Source: Oryzomonas sp. (GTDB taxonomy: Bacteria > Desulfobacterota > Desulfuromonadia > Geobacterales > Pseudopelobacteraceae). From it: a stretch of 64,000 nucleotides of DNA. The position numbers were made by a program, and so were the translations under genes. Below are positions 35,596 to 47,627 of the stretch, piece after piece; position 1 is the stretch's first letter; each line of letters starts with the position of its first letter. The notes under the pieces were generated by a model. The model saw only the letters and a list, made by a program, of their open reading frames with translations, was not told the origin of the DNA and made no database searches. Where the stretch lies: the NCBI GenBank assembly GCA_031292255.1, contig JARLHN010000018.1:62001-126000 (forward strand). The letters run 5' to 3'.

Positions 35596-36219
35596 TCAGG
35601 GTACGGTGACCGCCAGGTCATCAAAGAACGTCTGGGCATCCGCTTTCGTCCAGAGGCCGATCCGGCCTGCTTCCGTATAGGTTGAATCCCGGATGTCCAG
35701 GTACTTGTTCCCGTCACAGTAACACTCGATGTGGTTTCCCACCATGACAATCCTGAGTATGTGCCAGCCGGAGATCGGCATGATACCGGTCCTTGCCAGT
35801 TCGATGCGACCGTTATTCAGCACCTTGTAAAGCCGATATTTGCTCTCAAGCGGGTTGTAGCAGGCCACATAGTAGTTCCTGGCATCTTTCGCCCGCCAGA
35901 CGAGCCCTCCCCCCTGTTCTTTCGTCCCCCCGATTGCACGCATCTTCACGGTAAGGTCTACATCCCGGTAACTTGTCCCGGCAACAAGGGCAAGATTGAA
36001 GGTGTCATCCGAGCTTTTCGCCATCTGGGCCAGCACATTCGGCTTCGACGGTGCCGTAGCATCAGGCTTCACCTTCCATTGTCCCGCAGCCGCGTAAAAG
36101 CCCTCGGCAAGCACGCCTGGCCGGGCATTGTCGAACTTCCACGTCTTTACCGCCTCCGAAGCCAAGCAGGCCGCGGCTACGCCCAGCATCATCATGGCGG
36201 TGATGACCGTTGTCTTCAT
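35596..36219 (-). CDS. Exported LamG/concanavalin-like domain protein
   Basis: ATG 36219 (GGGGGAAACGG upstream) opens a signal peptide ending near residue 20 (AACLASEA). The mature 185 residues form a jelly-roll domain resembling the family-16/DUF1080 type: WKFDNARPGVL, GGGLVWRAKDARNYYVACYN (about 108-127), YRLYKVLNNGRIELAR and GRIGLWTKADAQTFFDDLAV. Such domains bind carbohydrate; catalytic residues are not evident. Its upstream region is duplicated at 37906-38443, where the start codon region matches but the gene does not continue. Confidence 0.75.
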   Translation of the reverse strand: MKTTVITAMMMLGVAAACLASEAVKTWKFDNARPGVLAEGFYAAAGQWKVKPDATAPSKPNVLAQMAKSSDDTFNLALVAGTSYRDVDLTVKMRAIGGTKEQGGGLVWRAKDARNYYVACYNPLESKYRLYKVLNNGRIELARTGIMPISGWHILRIVMVGNHIECYCDGNKYLDIRDSTYTEAGRIGLWTKADAQTFFDDLAVTVP

Positions 36220-36634
36220 AACCGTTTCCCCCGCGATCGGATGTGCTCCGCTTGATAACACTATAGCAGGTAATGATAATTAGGCCACTTCCGGCGCATT
36301 TTAATTGTATCGTGAAACAGACCAGTCTCGATAAAGGTCGAAGGGGAGAATTACCTGCATCCGGGGCGTTTCTATCGTTTAACCCTGGCGTTCTGAGTGT
36401 CGATGCAGAAACTGTCATCCAACAACGCCCCTGCCCGTCCCCGGCTGCGGAATTGTCGCATGAATGGAGATCATTTGAAATTTCGTGCTTGAATGGCCGT
36501 ATATTCCGGATTATAAATAGCGAAAGCCCCTGTCATGGCCGCAACTTTTGGTTAAAGTTTTGGTCAAAGTCAGGGGCTGTATGCTGATAACTATTTATAG
36601 TTGTTGGTAATTAAATGGGGTGGCTGGTGGAAGT
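36207..36634. repeat. Long direct repeat, copy A (ends in a tRNA-His 3' fragment)
   Basis: About 425 bases match 37906-38443 at roughly 93-95 percent by eye. The copy starts around the start codon of the exported-protein gene and ends with TGGGGTGGCTGGTGG, a slightly changed 3' end of the tRNA-His gene. It lacks a 114-base block present in copy B. Confidence 0.85.
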
Positions 36635-36726
36635 AACCGGTAATTCCGGGGACGGTATAGAGAACTTAGGTCAATTAAATATATGTCCCCAGAATTCCAT
36701 TCTTACCTTCAACAATTCTCTTTTCA

Positions 36727-37530
36727 TTATTCCACATGTATCTTCAGAGCTTCTTCCAAATAAGGCTTTAGTTTTGCATCATTTATAGTGCATACATCTG
36801 TGTTTTTCTCTAAAACTGTTAAAAATGATTGTAACGATATGTTTAAAGCATTGCATGCAGTTGTCAAAATATTTAATGTGCCATTGTCGTTTGGAATCAA
36901 TTTAATAGATTTAACGTTATAACATTCATCTAAATCAAGGTGTTGTTCCATATCCTTGATGGTTGCATGCACTGATCTACTAATAAACGCATAAACAGTA
37001 GTATACCAGTTATGTAGACCTGCTATTCTAGCAAAGTCTTCAGTTCTATATCTTAAATATTTAATCTCTTTAAGTGTATCTTGTATCTCAGATTTAATTT
37101 GCTTGGCTGATTTTTTATCAGCTTCAGAATATACTTCGTCCTTATCCTCTATGATCTTGTTTGCTAGTTTAAGCCTTTCCAATTCATCGTTTAATACATA
37201 TGCCTTAAGGGCATCATCATCTTTTGAAATAGACACAAGAACAAACATGGCCTCTATTAATGCTCTAAGCATCACATTTGCTGATGATACCATCCCACGA
37301 GTGACAAGTACATAAGTTCCCTGGAAATGCTCCATTATTCTAAGAAATAGACATGATATAATATGTTTTTTATTATCCTTATTGCTTAAGCTTACTTCAC
37401 GTAATGATTCATAACAGATAGAATTAAATTGCTCTGCTAGCATAAAAAGCTCTAGGTAATGTTGGCGATTGTCATCAATCCAAACCTTAACATCTTCTCC
37501 AAGAAACCCATTCTTTGAGTAAGGAGCCAT
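36727..37530 (-). CDS. AT-rich protein of unknown function, 267 aa
   Basis: The gene is much more AT-rich than its surroundings and lies between the two long direct repeats, pointing to transfer. The protein is soluble and mostly helical, with Lys/Glu-rich stretches. The central part (GMVSSANVMLRALIEAMFVL, about 84) and the later RTEDFARIAGLHNWYTTVYA with SRSVHATIKD (about 180) resemble DUF5677-type proteins, which have HEPN-like helical patterns. That link is from memory of the pattern and is weak. No partner gene is present. It could be a defence-type or cargo gene. Confidence 0.65.
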   Translation of the reverse strand: MAPYSKNGFLGEDVKVWIDDNRQHYLELFMLAEQFNSICYESLREVSLSNKDNKKHIISCLFLRIMEHFQGTYVLVTRGMVSSANVMLRALIEAMFVLVSISKDDDALKAYVLNDELERLKLANKIIEDKDEVYSEADKKSAKQIKSEIQDTLKEIKYLRYRTEDFARIAGLHNWYTTVYAFISRSVHATIKDMEQHLDLDECYNVKSIKLIPNDNGTLNILTTACNALNISLQSFLTVLEKNTDVCTINDAKLKPYLEEALKIHVE

Positions 37531-37577
37531 TATCCCCCCCTAATTTATGAATATTTCAGCTTGATCGTTAATAAAAA

Positions 37578-37868
37578 CTACTGAAGGTAGAGTAGAGAAC
37601 AGGTTTTACCCTGCCCTCCCTCATCAAACCGTGTGTGCGGTTTTCCCGCACACGGCTTTCCGATGTTCTTCACCGTGAGGCATGCGCTTTCGTCCAACCC
37701 GCTGTCGTCGGCACTTTGTACAGGGCGCACTTTTGGTACAGTACGACCCCTTGTTGCCAAGACGCCGCTCCCTTGAGCTACCGGGGTAAACGGACAACTC
37801 CCCGGACGGGACTTAAACCCGTTAGATAGCCAACTGTTACTGCGTACGGTCGTGTCTCCATTTTTCAT
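37578..37868 (-). mobile_element. Group II intron relic (3' end, domains V-VI)
   Basis: On the minus strand, GAAAGCCGTGTGCGG-GAAA-ACCGCACACACGGTTTGA forms the domain V hairpin (about 37625-37665). A domain VI-like arm (GGGAGGGCAGGG, ACCTGTTCTCTACTCTACC) follows at about 37578-37620. No reverse transcriptase gene is present. The 96-aa frame across it reads like non-coding intron sequence (CAGKPHTRFDEGGQG), so I do not call it a protein. It is a decayed 3' remnant. Confidence 0.75.
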
Positions 37869-37905
37869 TTTATGAAGAATGGAGACGCATCCCTATCTGA
37901 TTTCC

Positions 37906-38443
37906 CCGTTGTCTTCATCACCGTTCCCCCCGCGATCGTATGTGTTCCACTTGATACCACTATAGCAGGTAATGATAATTAGGCCACTTCCGGCGCATTT
38001 TAATTGTTTCGTGAAACAGACCGGTCTCGATAAAGGTCGAAGGGCAGAATTACCTGCATCCGGGGCGTTTCTACCGTTTAACCCTGGCGTTCTGGGTGTC
38101 GATGCAGTAACTGTCATCCAACAACGCCCCTGCCCGTCCCCGGTTGCGGAGTTGTCGCATGAATAGAGATCATTTGAAATTTCGTGCTTGAATGGCCGTA
38201 TATTCCGGATTATCCTTGAACCGTAAACGGAAATCAGCCGAGAGGGGGTAACGGAAATGAGAGGAACAACGGACAGCCTTCACGGACCGGCCCCCTCGGA
38301 AGACGGCTCTGCCGGTCATTGCATCCTAAATAGCGAAAGCCCCTGCCATGGCCGCAACTTTTGGTTAAAGTCTTGGTCAATGTCAGGGGCTGTATGCCGT
38401 TAACTACTTAAAGTAGTTGGTAAGTAAATGGGGTGGCTAGTGG
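37906..38443. repeat. Long direct repeat, copy B (next to intact tRNA-His)
   Basis: This is the homologue of 36207-36634, running from CCGTTGTCTTCAT to the 3' end of the tRNA-His gene. A block at 38214-38327 (114 bases) is absent from copy A. AGCCCCTG...CAGGGGCT in both copies can form a terminator-like hairpin downstream of the tRNA. Confidence 0.85.
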
Positions 38444-38505
38444 GATTTGAACCCACGTATGTACGAGTCACAGTCGTAAGTGTTAACCGCTTCACCATAG
38501 CCACC
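38429..38505 (-). tRNA. tRNA-His (GTG anticodon)
   Basis: The cloverleaf is complete on the minus strand. The acceptor stem is GGTGGCTA with the extra G-1 pairing C73, and CCA is encoded. The anticodon arm TACGA-CTGTGAC-TCGTA gives GTG. The T arm contains GGTTCAAATCC. Length is 77 bases. G-1 and C73 are the identity elements for histidine. Confidence 0.97.
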
Positions 38506-38519
38506 ACAAAGAGTCTTTT

Positions 38520-38548
38520 TATATATCCCGAAACAGGGGAATCGTCAA
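38520..38548 (-). promoter_or_regulatory. Promoter of tRNA-His
   Basis: TTGACG (38548-38543) and TATATA (38525-38520) are 17 bases apart on the minus strand and lie just before the tRNA. Confidence 0.7.
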
Positions 38549-38688
38549 GCCTAAAATCTGTTTTTCTTGGCCGGTACCATCCTGCTGCTGTTCCTCGATG
38601 ATTTTCTGATCTTGCAGAGGGATTTTTGTGGTAGGCTTGCCTGCGTCACATATCATAGCAGCAGAGCATCTTTTGTTACGAGGCAGAC

Positions 38689-41382
<2,694 letters not shown>

Positions 41383-41405
41383 ACATCCAAAAAACGGCAG
41401 TCAAT

Positions 41406-41535
41406 AACCACAAAGACACAAAGGGCACAAAGAAATTCAACTGCTTATGAAAATAAAGACTCGAACCAAACTGGTGAAAGATTTTGGTAAGACGGCTGAT
41501 TGATCTTCCTTCGTGTACTTTGTGTCTTTGTGGTT
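41406..41535. repeat. Dispersed element with 18-bp terminal inverted repeats
   Basis: AACCACAAAGACACAAAG at 41406-41423 is exactly inverted at 41518-41535. The spacing and sequence are those of a widely scattered bacterial palindromic element. It fills most of the gap between sucA and the next gene. Confidence 0.8.
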
Positions 41536-41590
41536 CAAATGCTTTTTTAGGATCATAACAATACCACCAGATCAACTATCCGGGGATTCT

Positions 41591-42802
41591 ATGCCAGATT
41601 TGTTATTCATATCCGACAAACCCAAGGTGGAGCAGATCAGGGATCTGCTCCAGCCGATGCTCAAGCTCGAAATCGGCGTGACGGCAGACGTCGAACGCGC
41701 CATGAAGGACGTCCTCAACCATCCTCCGTCCGTCATCTGCATCCAGGAGCAGGTGGCTGGTACAACGGCCGAGGAGATTGTCAGGCAGATTCTGACCATA
41801 CCGGAAAACGGGACACCCCTGTTTGTCCTTTTGCGCGAGGGAGACGACACCGCCGTGCCGCCTGAACAGCTCTTCACACATGTCATTGACCTGAACCTGC
41901 CCGTGGAACAGCTTGTCAAGAGCATCCTCCGCGCAGTTCTTCAGCCTGCCTTGAAACTCCGCTGGAGTGAGATCTACACCTCTCGTGAACAGGATTGGCC
42001 GGCTGTTTCCCTCCATGAAGAGACGGAGCCTGACGGGGCACCCGCTGCGCCGACCAAAAGCCAGATCCCGGCTGAACTGTTGAAGGCGTTTGAACATAAC
42101 TACCGCTCCCGTCACCGAGACAGATGGCTGAAATATGCCACCGTCTCCCTGACGGCATGCCTGGCGGTGTTCGCTTGGCACCTGACATCCCGCAGACACG
42201 ACCAGATCGGCACCATCTCCCATACACTCTCCGCACGTCCGGCGACGCAACAGCCTGCGGTTACACCGGTTTCGCCGACCAAAAAGAATACCCCTACCAC
42301 GCCCCCTTCTTCCGCTGCAATCGTCCAGATGGTTCCGGCGGCGGCCCCGGTTCCGCCGGCCAAAAAGAGTACCCCTACCCCGGCCCCCTCTTCCGCTGCA
42401 ATCGTCCAGAAGGCTCCGGCGACCCCGCGCAAGCCTGTCGCCGGCACGGCCAAGACGTTCAAGCTGCCGTCGTTTATCCCGAAAAAGGGCCGGGACAGCG
42501 CCTACTCCCGACAGAAACCGGGCTGGGAGCGTTATACCGATTCAACTCGCGAATTCCGCATCCTCAGGTCGGGCAACCGCATCAAAGCCGTCCAGGTGCT
42601 GGCGACAACGCCAGACACCATCAGCCAGCCTTTTCTTAAATCGGTCCTGGGGGAAATTTCAGGAACAAACACCTATCGGGAAACTTCTCAAAAGGAAGAA
42701 CACGGATTTCTGGTCAAGCGTGGCAGCGCAGGGCCGGGTGTCAAAATCCTGATCTATACCCAGAAATCCAGGATTCGAGCCTTTGTGATCTCCATTAGTT
42801 GA
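41591..42802 (+). CDS. Receiver-like, Pro/Ala-linker membrane protein of unknown function
   Basis: ATG 41591 begins MPDLLFISDKPKVEQIRDLL, a receiver-like fold to about residue 115. The phosphorylation Asp of a true receiver is not evident (PSVICIQEQVAG sits at that strand). A single membrane helix follows near 183-200 (ATVSLTACLAVFAWHL). The periplasmic linker carries an imperfect 27-residue duplication (VSPTKKNTPTTPPSSAAIVQ, then VPPAKKSTPTPAPSSAAIVQ). A basic C-terminal domain of about 110 residues (RFNS-like start GWERYTDSTREFRILRSGNR) ends the 403-residue protein. I do not recognise the whole protein. It may link a cytoplasmic signal to a periplasmic target (inference). Confidence 0.65.
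   Translation: MPDLLFISDKPKVEQIRDLLQPMLKLEIGVTADVERAMKDVLNHPPSVICIQEQVAGTTAEEIVRQILTIPENGTPLFVLLREGDDTAVPPEQLFTHVIDLNLPVEQLVKSILRAVLQPALKLRWSEIYTSREQDWPAVSLHEETEPDGAPAAPTKSQIPAELLKAFEHNYRSRHRDRWLKYATVSLTACLAVFAWHLTSRRHDQIGTISHTLSARPATQQPAVTPVSPTKKNTPTTPPSSAAIVQMVPAAAPVPPAKKSTPTPAPSSAAIVQKAPATPRKPVAGTAKTFKLPSFIPKKGRDSAYSRQKPGWERYTDSTREFRILRSGNRIKAVQVLATTPDTISQPFLKSVLGEISGTNTYRETSQKEEHGFLVKRGSAGPGVKILIYTQKSRIRAFVISIS
42266..42427 (+). repeat. Two 81-bp tandem repeats in the linker-coding region
   Basis: Bases 42266-42346 and 42347-42427 are near-identical and in frame (27 codons each). They encode the Pro/Ala/Ser periplasmic linker, so copy number could vary without frameshift. Confidence 0.8.
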
Positions 42803-42874
42803 AGACACGGCCCGATATTCAAAGAATTGCAGTGAATGCACTTTAATTTATCACACCACGGGAGACTGAAAACT

Positions 42875-43348
42875 ATGAACAAGATTGCAGCAATTACCGT
42901 TTTGTGCCTCATCTCGCTACCAACCGCCCTGTGGGCCGATTCCTCCCGTTCCCTTCCCAGGTCCTACCATTCCTGGCAAAAAAGCGGCCGCAAAGTCGTG
43001 ACAGACAAAAGCTCGCTGTTTTACGGAATTCATTTTATTTACGCCGACAAGAAGGCCATGAATGGCTATAGGGCCGGCAACAGGTTTGCCGAGGGAAGTT
43101 CGATCATCATCGAGCATTTCAACATCAAGGAAGGTTCCGGCTCTCCTGTCGAGGGTTCCAAGAACATGATCGTAATGATGCGCAAGGATAAACGCATGAA
43201 AACGACCGGTGGCTGGCTGTTCGCCGGATACGGCGCCGACGGAGCCCCAAGCGGGCTTGACCCCGTGAGCACCTGCTTCGGCTGCCACCAGAAGGACGCC
43301 GCCCAAAAGGATTACGTCATCTCCACCATCAACGATTTCAAGAAGTAA
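42875..43348 (+). CDS. Cytochrome P460-like monohaem c-type protein
   Basis: ATG 42875 starts a signal peptide (MNKIAAITVLCLISLPTALWA). The mature part matches cytochrome P460-domain proteins: SYHSWQKSGRKVVTDKSSLF, GIHFIYADKKAMNGYRAG, then KRMKTTGGWLFAGYG. A single haem-binding motif CFGCHQK lies near residue 135. P460 relatives bind a crosslinked or plain c-type haem in the periplasm and act in hydroxylamine or NO chemistry or detoxification; which applies here is not known. An ATG 39 bases upstream lacks a signal. It stands between the receiver-like gene and the EAL/HDOD gene. Confidence 0.85.
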   Translation: MNKIAAITVLCLISLPTALWADSSRSLPRSYHSWQKSGRKVVTDKSSLFYGIHFIYADKKAMNGYRAGNRFAEGSSIIIEHFNIKEGSGSPVEGSKNMIVMMRKDKRMKTTGGWLFAGYGADGAPSGLDPVSTCFGCHQKDAAQKDYVISTINDFKK

Positions 43349-43419
43349 CAATACGGCGCATCCGGGAACTGGAGCCTCTCGTGGGCAACATCCTACTGCT
43401 CGGCAGGGGCGGCAACTAA

Positions 43420-44658
43420 ATGGGGCAAAACAATGAAAACTTCTTCCTGGGCCGGCAACCGATCCTCAATCGCAGACAGGAGATCGTCGGCTACGAGCTG
43501 CTCTTCCGCGCCACCACCGTAAATCGCGCGGAGTTCGACAACCAATCTCAGGCCTGCACCAGCGTCATCACCAATGCCCTGACGACCTTCGGCCTTCAGG
43601 AGGTTCTGGGAGGAAAATTCGGTTTCATCAACGTCTATCTCGGCCTGTTTCTCTCGGAATTGCTCGAATTGCTCCCGATCGGACAATCGGTTCTCGAACT
43701 GCTGGAAACCATCAAACTGGACGACAACATTGCCGAACGGTGCCGTGAGCTGAAAAAACTGGGATTCAAGCTGGCCCTGGACGACCACGTGTACCGTCCC
43801 GAATATCACGAGTTTTACTCTTTTGTCGATTACGTCAAGATCGATATCCTCGATACCGGCATGGAAGAGCTTCCGGAGATCGTCCGAAAGTTGCGCCAAT
43901 GGCCGGTTAAGTTATTGGCCGAAAAGGTCGAGACTCTCGATCAGTTCGAAATCTGCGCCGGTCTGGGCTTCGATTACTTTCAGGGATATTTTTTCGCACG
44001 TCCGGTCGTTCTCAACAAAAAACGGCTCGATGTTTCAGGCAGGGCCATGCTGATGTTGCTCCAGCAGCTTACCATGGACGCCCCCCTCGAAGAGATCGAA
44101 CAGACCTTCAAGGAAAACCCGAGTCTCTCCTACAACCTCCTGCGGCTGGTCAACTCGGTGGCCCTCGGCATGCGCGAAAAGATCAAAACCCTCCGGCATG
44201 CCATCCTTATGTTGGGGACCGCCCACCTGCGGCGCTGGATCCAATTGTCCCTGTTTTCCAGCAACGACGCACGGGGTCTCGATAACCCTCTCCTGGAGAT
44301 GGCAGCGGTTCGGGGTCGCCTGATGGAAACGCTGGTACTCCAGAAACTGCGACAATCCACTTCCTCCGAACAATCGGAAGAAGCTTTTATGACCGGTATC
44401 CTGTCGCTTCTTGATGTACTTTTTGAAACTCCCATGGACGAAATCATCCCGCACCTCAATCTCAACGAGGAGATATGCGCTGCCCTGCTCAACCGGTCAG
44501 GACGACTGGGCGAACTACTCTCTCTTGCCGAGAAGCTGGAAGTGACCGATTTTGATGCCGTCATGCCGCTGCTCGACCGGTGCAACATAACTCTTGACGA
44601 GTTGTTGGCGGCGCAACTTGAGGCGTTCAACTGGCGATCCGGCATCCTCACCCATTAA
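43420..44658 (+). CDS. EAL-like plus HDOD domain signalling protein
   Basis: The 412-residue cytoplasmic protein has an EAL-like domain (about 8-200), opening with FLGRQPILNRRQEIVGYELL where catalytic EAL proteins have EALxR. It retains LGFKLALDDHV and FSFVDYVKIDILD-like strands, followed by ETLDQFEICAGLGFDYFQGY. An HDOD domain follows (about 205-400: ENPSLSYNLLRLVNSVALGM, then HAILMLGTAHLRRWI). This YuxH-type arrangement is common in Geobacter and is usually non-catalytic for c-di-GMP, acting as a sensor or adaptor. Its relevance to the c-di-GMP-type riboswitch at 15449 is only suggestive. Confidence 0.87.
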   Translation: MGQNNENFFLGRQPILNRRQEIVGYELLFRATTVNRAEFDNQSQACTSVITNALTTFGLQEVLGGKFGFINVYLGLFLSELLELLPIGQSVLELLETIKLDDNIAERCRELKKLGFKLALDDHVYRPEYHEFYSFVDYVKIDILDTGMEELPEIVRKLRQWPVKLLAEKVETLDQFEICAGLGFDYFQGYFFARPVVLNKKRLDVSGRAMLMLLQQLTMDAPLEEIEQTFKENPSLSYNLLRLVNSVALGMREKIKTLRHAILMLGTAHLRRWIQLSLFSSNDARGLDNPLLEMAAVRGRLMETLVLQKLRQSTSSEQSEEAFMTGILSLLDVLFETPMDEIIPHLNLNEEICAALLNRSGRLGELLSLAEKLEVTDFDAVMPLLDRCNITLDELLAAQLEAFNWRSGILTH

Positions 44659-44659
44659 C

Positions 44660-44807
44660 AGGCCGATGAAAATCTACTGCGGGGCCGTTCTGCGACGTTG
44701 CAGCTCGCTCGGAAGCCCAACATACGAGGAGTATGCCTCGCTTCCTCACTCGCTTGCGCCTTGCATAACGGCCTCCTCATGACGATTTTCAAAAACCAGT
44801 GTGATAC
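44660..44807 (-). repeat. Dispersed repeat related to 45842-45984, inverted copy
   Basis: Read on the minus strand it runs GTTTTTGAAAATCGTCATGA, through GGCCGTTATGCAAGGCGCAA, to GTCGCAGAACGGCCCCGCAG and TTTTCA. The same blocks occur in the same order in the element at 45842. The ends have decayed more. The following 270 bases to kdsB hold no gene. Confidence 0.75.
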
Positions 44808-45076
44808 ACCGATAACGCAGTACCATGGTGCGGCCGAGGGAAAACCCGCTCCTTTCCATCCTTGACACCCCTCGTCTTTTGCGGTAGCCTAGCATGTCCT
44901 GCCATAGGGACATGCCTGATTCCGGGGCGCATTCAAACACCGAGCATGCAGGCTTCCTTACGGTTTTTTCGACGTGCCGGTTCGTACGCCGTTGCCGCGC
45001 CCCCTGTTTGCCTGTTTTCCTTTGAATCCGCCCTTTGTGGTATACCACTCGAATTTCCTTGCAAGGTCACGTCAGT

Positions 45077-45841
45077 ATGAAAATCACAGCAATCATCCCA
45101 GCCCGTTACGCATCCACCCGCTTTCCGGGGAAGGCCCTGGCCGATATCGGGGGCAGACCGATGATCCAGCATGTCTATGAACGGACGTGCAAGGCATCCC
45201 TGGTTTCTCGGGTTATCGTGGCAACAGACGATAGGCGCATCGCCGACGTAATACACCAGATCGGCGGTGAGACGGTCATGACCTCCGCCGACCATGAAAC
45301 GGGAACCGACCGCCTGGCCGAGGTGGCGGGCGGCCTGGATACGGATATCATCGTCAACGTGCAGGGTGACGAGCCGCTCATATCTCCGGAAATGATCGAC
45401 CAGGCGATCGAGCCGTTCCTCAACGACCCAACCCTGAAAATGGGGACCTTAAAGACCCGCATCAAATCACTGCACGATTTTTTGAGTCCGAACGTGGTCA
45501 AGGTGGTGACCGGCGCGGATGGCTGCGCATTGTATTTTTCGCGTTCTCCGCTGCCGTTTTTTCGCGACAAGTGGCAGGATCTCAAAGACGAATCCTTTAT
45601 AAACGGCAAGCTGCTCTGCTACAAGCATGTCGGCCTCTATGTCTACCGCCGGGACTTTCTTCTCCAATATGCCGCAATGCCGCAGACCTTTTTGGAGATC
45701 GCGGAGAAACTGGAGCAGTTGCGTGCCATAGAGAATGGCACACGCATCCGTGTAATCGAAACCGAATTTGAATCCATCGGCGTTGACACCCCCGATGACC
45801 TGGCAAAGGCGCAGGAGCGCTACCGAAGATTGACGCACTAG
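45077..45841 (+). CDS. kdsB: 3-deoxy-manno-octulosonate cytidylyltransferase (CMP-Kdo synthetase)
   Basis: This enzyme activates Kdo with CTP to CMP-Kdo for lipopolysaccharide core synthesis in the cytoplasm. The 254-residue protein has [19 protein letters not shown] (nucleotide-binding loop), [13 protein letters not shown] (about 97), [13 protein letters not shown] and [15 protein letters not shown] near the end. ATG 45077 is the natural start; an in-frame ATG 42 bases upstream lacks the motif. The next genes are pyrG (which makes CTP) and kdsA (which makes the Kdo precursor), a functional set for CMP-Kdo supply. Confidence 0.97.
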   Translation: MKITAIIPARYASTRFPGKALADIGGRPMIQHVYERTCKASLVSRVIVATDDRRIADVIHQIGGETVMTSADHETGTDRLAEVAGGLDTDIIVNVQGDEPLISPEMIDQAIEPFLNDPTLKMGTLKTRIKSLHDFLSPNVVKVVTGADGCALYFSRSPLPFFRDKWQDLKDESFINGKLLCYKHVGLYVYRRDFLLQYAAMPQTFLEIAEKLEQLRAIENGTRIRVIETEFESIGVDTPDDLAKAQERYRRLTH

Positions 45842-45984
45842 CAGGTTGTTGAAAAACGTCATGAGGAAGGCCGGATGCCGGGCGCACGGGACGGAGCAGC
45901 CGGGGCATAACTGGTAGTTAGCAGAGGTTGCGAGTATCGCGCAACGCCGCAGACGGCTCTCCGCAATAGTTTTTCAACAACCTG
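45842..45984. repeat. Dispersed element with perfect 16-bp terminal inverted repeats
   Basis: CAGGTTGTTGAAAAAC at 45842-45857 is exactly inverted at 45969-45984. The element starts on the base after the kdsB stop codon and shares internal blocks with 44660-44807. It has no transposase, so it is MITE-like. Confidence 0.85.
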
Positions 45985-46019
45985 ATAATTTTCAAGCCGT
46001 CCCCACAGGAGCTGATTTC

Positions 46020-47624
46020 ATGAAAACCAAGTTCATCTTCATCACCGGCGGGGTTGTCTCGTCCATCGGCAAAGGGCTGGCAGCTGCCTCGCTGGGAGCA
46101 TTGCTGGAGGCGCGCGGCCTGCGTGTCACCATGCAGAAACTGGACCCCTATATCAATGTCGATCCCGGCACCATGTCGCCCTTTCAGCACGGCGAGGTCT
46201 TTGTCACCGACGACGGTGCCGAAACCGACCTGGACCTGGGGCATTACGAGCGCTACACCAACGCCCGCCTCTCCAAGAAAAGCAACTTCACCACCGGCCA
46301 AGTCTATTTCTCCGTTATCGAAAAGGAACGGCGCGGTGACTACCTGGGGGGGACGGTGCAGGTCATTCCCCACATTACCGACGAGATCAAGAGCAAGGTC
46401 ATTGAGAACGCCAAGGGGGCCGACGTCGCGATCATAGAGGTCGGCGGCACCGTAGGCGACATCGAATCCCTCCCCTTCCTGGAGGCGATCCGCCAGTTCC
46501 GTTACGACCGCGGACACGGCAATACACTCTACATCCATGTCACCTTGGTTCCCTATATCCACACCGCTGGCGAAATGAAGACCAAACCGACCCAGCACTC
46601 GGTCATGGAACTGCGCAAGATCGGCATCCAGCCCGATATCCTGCTCTGCCGCTGCGACCGGGAACTTCCCCAGGAGATGAAGAAGAAGATCGCCCTGTTC
46701 TGTAACGTGGAAGAGAAGGACGTCATACAGGTGGTGGACTCGGAACACATCTATGCCGTCCCCCAGGCGCTCAGCAAGGAACGGCTGGATGAACAGGTGG
46801 TAGACAAACTCAACATCTGGACCAAGGCCCCTGACCTGACCCCATGGCAGAATGTGGTCGAGACCCTGCGGCATCCCGGTCATGGCGAAGTACGCATAGC
46901 GGTGGCCGGAAAGTACGTCAACCTGACCGAGTCCTACAAGTCTCTGGCCGAGGCACTGACACACGGCGGCATCGCCAACGACTGCCGGGTGTACCTGAAA
47001 TACGTTGATTCAGAGAAGATCGAACGGGACGGCATTGGCGGCCATCTCGACGATGTGGACGGAATCCTGGTGCCGGGTGGGTTCGGCGAGCGCGGGACCG
47101 AAGGGAAGATCACCGCCATCCAGTTCGCCCGCACCGCAAAAATCCCCTTTTTCGGGATATGCCTGGGAATGCAGATGGCAGCCATCGAATTTTCCCGCAA
47201 TGTCTGCGGCATCGAGGACGCTTGTTCAAGCGAGTTCACAGAGTGCGGCTCCCCACTCATCCATCTCATGGAGGAGCAGAAATCCGTCAACAAAAAGGGT
47301 GGGACCATGAGGCTTGGGGCATACCCCTGTTCCGTTGCCAAGGGAACCCTTGCCTATGCGGCCTACAACGCGACCGAGATCTCCGAACGGCATCGCCACC
47401 GCTACGAATTCAATAACAAATTCCGCTCCACCCTCACCGAAAAGGGGATGATCCTGTCCGGCGTTTACAAGGATAAGGATCTGGTGGAGATCATCGAACT
47501 GCCCGAACATCCCTGGTTCCTGGGGTGCCAGTTTCACCCCGAATTCAAGTCCAAGCCGCTCCAGCCCCACCCGCTCTTCCGGGCTTTTATCGGCGCAGCG
47601 CTTTTGCACCGTAATGGGAGGTAG
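46020..47624 (+). CDS. pyrG: CTP synthase
   Basis: The enzyme aminates UTP to CTP using glutamine and ATP. The 534-residue protein has the synthetase half ([20 protein letters not shown], then [13 protein letters not shown]) and a glutaminase half with catalytic Cys in [15 protein letters not shown] (about 377) and the His/Glu pair in [13 protein letters not shown] (about 505). RBS GGAGCTG precedes the ATG. kdsA begins three bases after its stop, so they are co-transcribed. Confidence 0.98.
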   Translation: MKTKFIFITGGVVSSIGKGLAAASLGALLEARGLRVTMQKLDPYINVDPGTMSPFQHGEVFVTDDGAETDLDLGHYERYTNARLSKKSNFTTGQVYFSVIEKERRGDYLGGTVQVIPHITDEIKSKVIENAKGADVAIIEVGGTVGDIESLPFLEAIRQFRYDRGHGNTLYIHVTLVPYIHTAGEMKTKPTQHSVMELRKIGIQPDILLCRCDRELPQEMKKKIALFCNVEEKDVIQVVDSEHIYAVPQALSKERLDEQVVDKLNIWTKAPDLTPWQNVVETLRHPGHGEVRIAVAGKYVNLTESYKSLAEALTHGGIANDCRVYLKYVDSEKIERDGIGGHLDDVDGILVPGGFGERGTEGKITAIQFARTAKIPFFGICLGMQMAAIEFSRNVCGIEDACSSEFTECGSPLIHLMEEQKSVNKKGGTMRLGAYPCSVAKGTLAYAAYNATEISERHRHRYEFNNKFRSTLTEKGMILSGVYKDKDLVEIIELPEHPWFLGCQFHPEFKSKPLQPHPLFRAFIGAALLHRNGR

Positions 47625-47627
47625 ACC

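Noticed and set aside
37578-37868. 96-aa minus-strand frame as a protein
   Set aside because: It covers the domain V/VI RNA of a group II intron.
45918-46964. 348-aa minus-strand frame
   Set aside because: Antisense shadow of pyrG.
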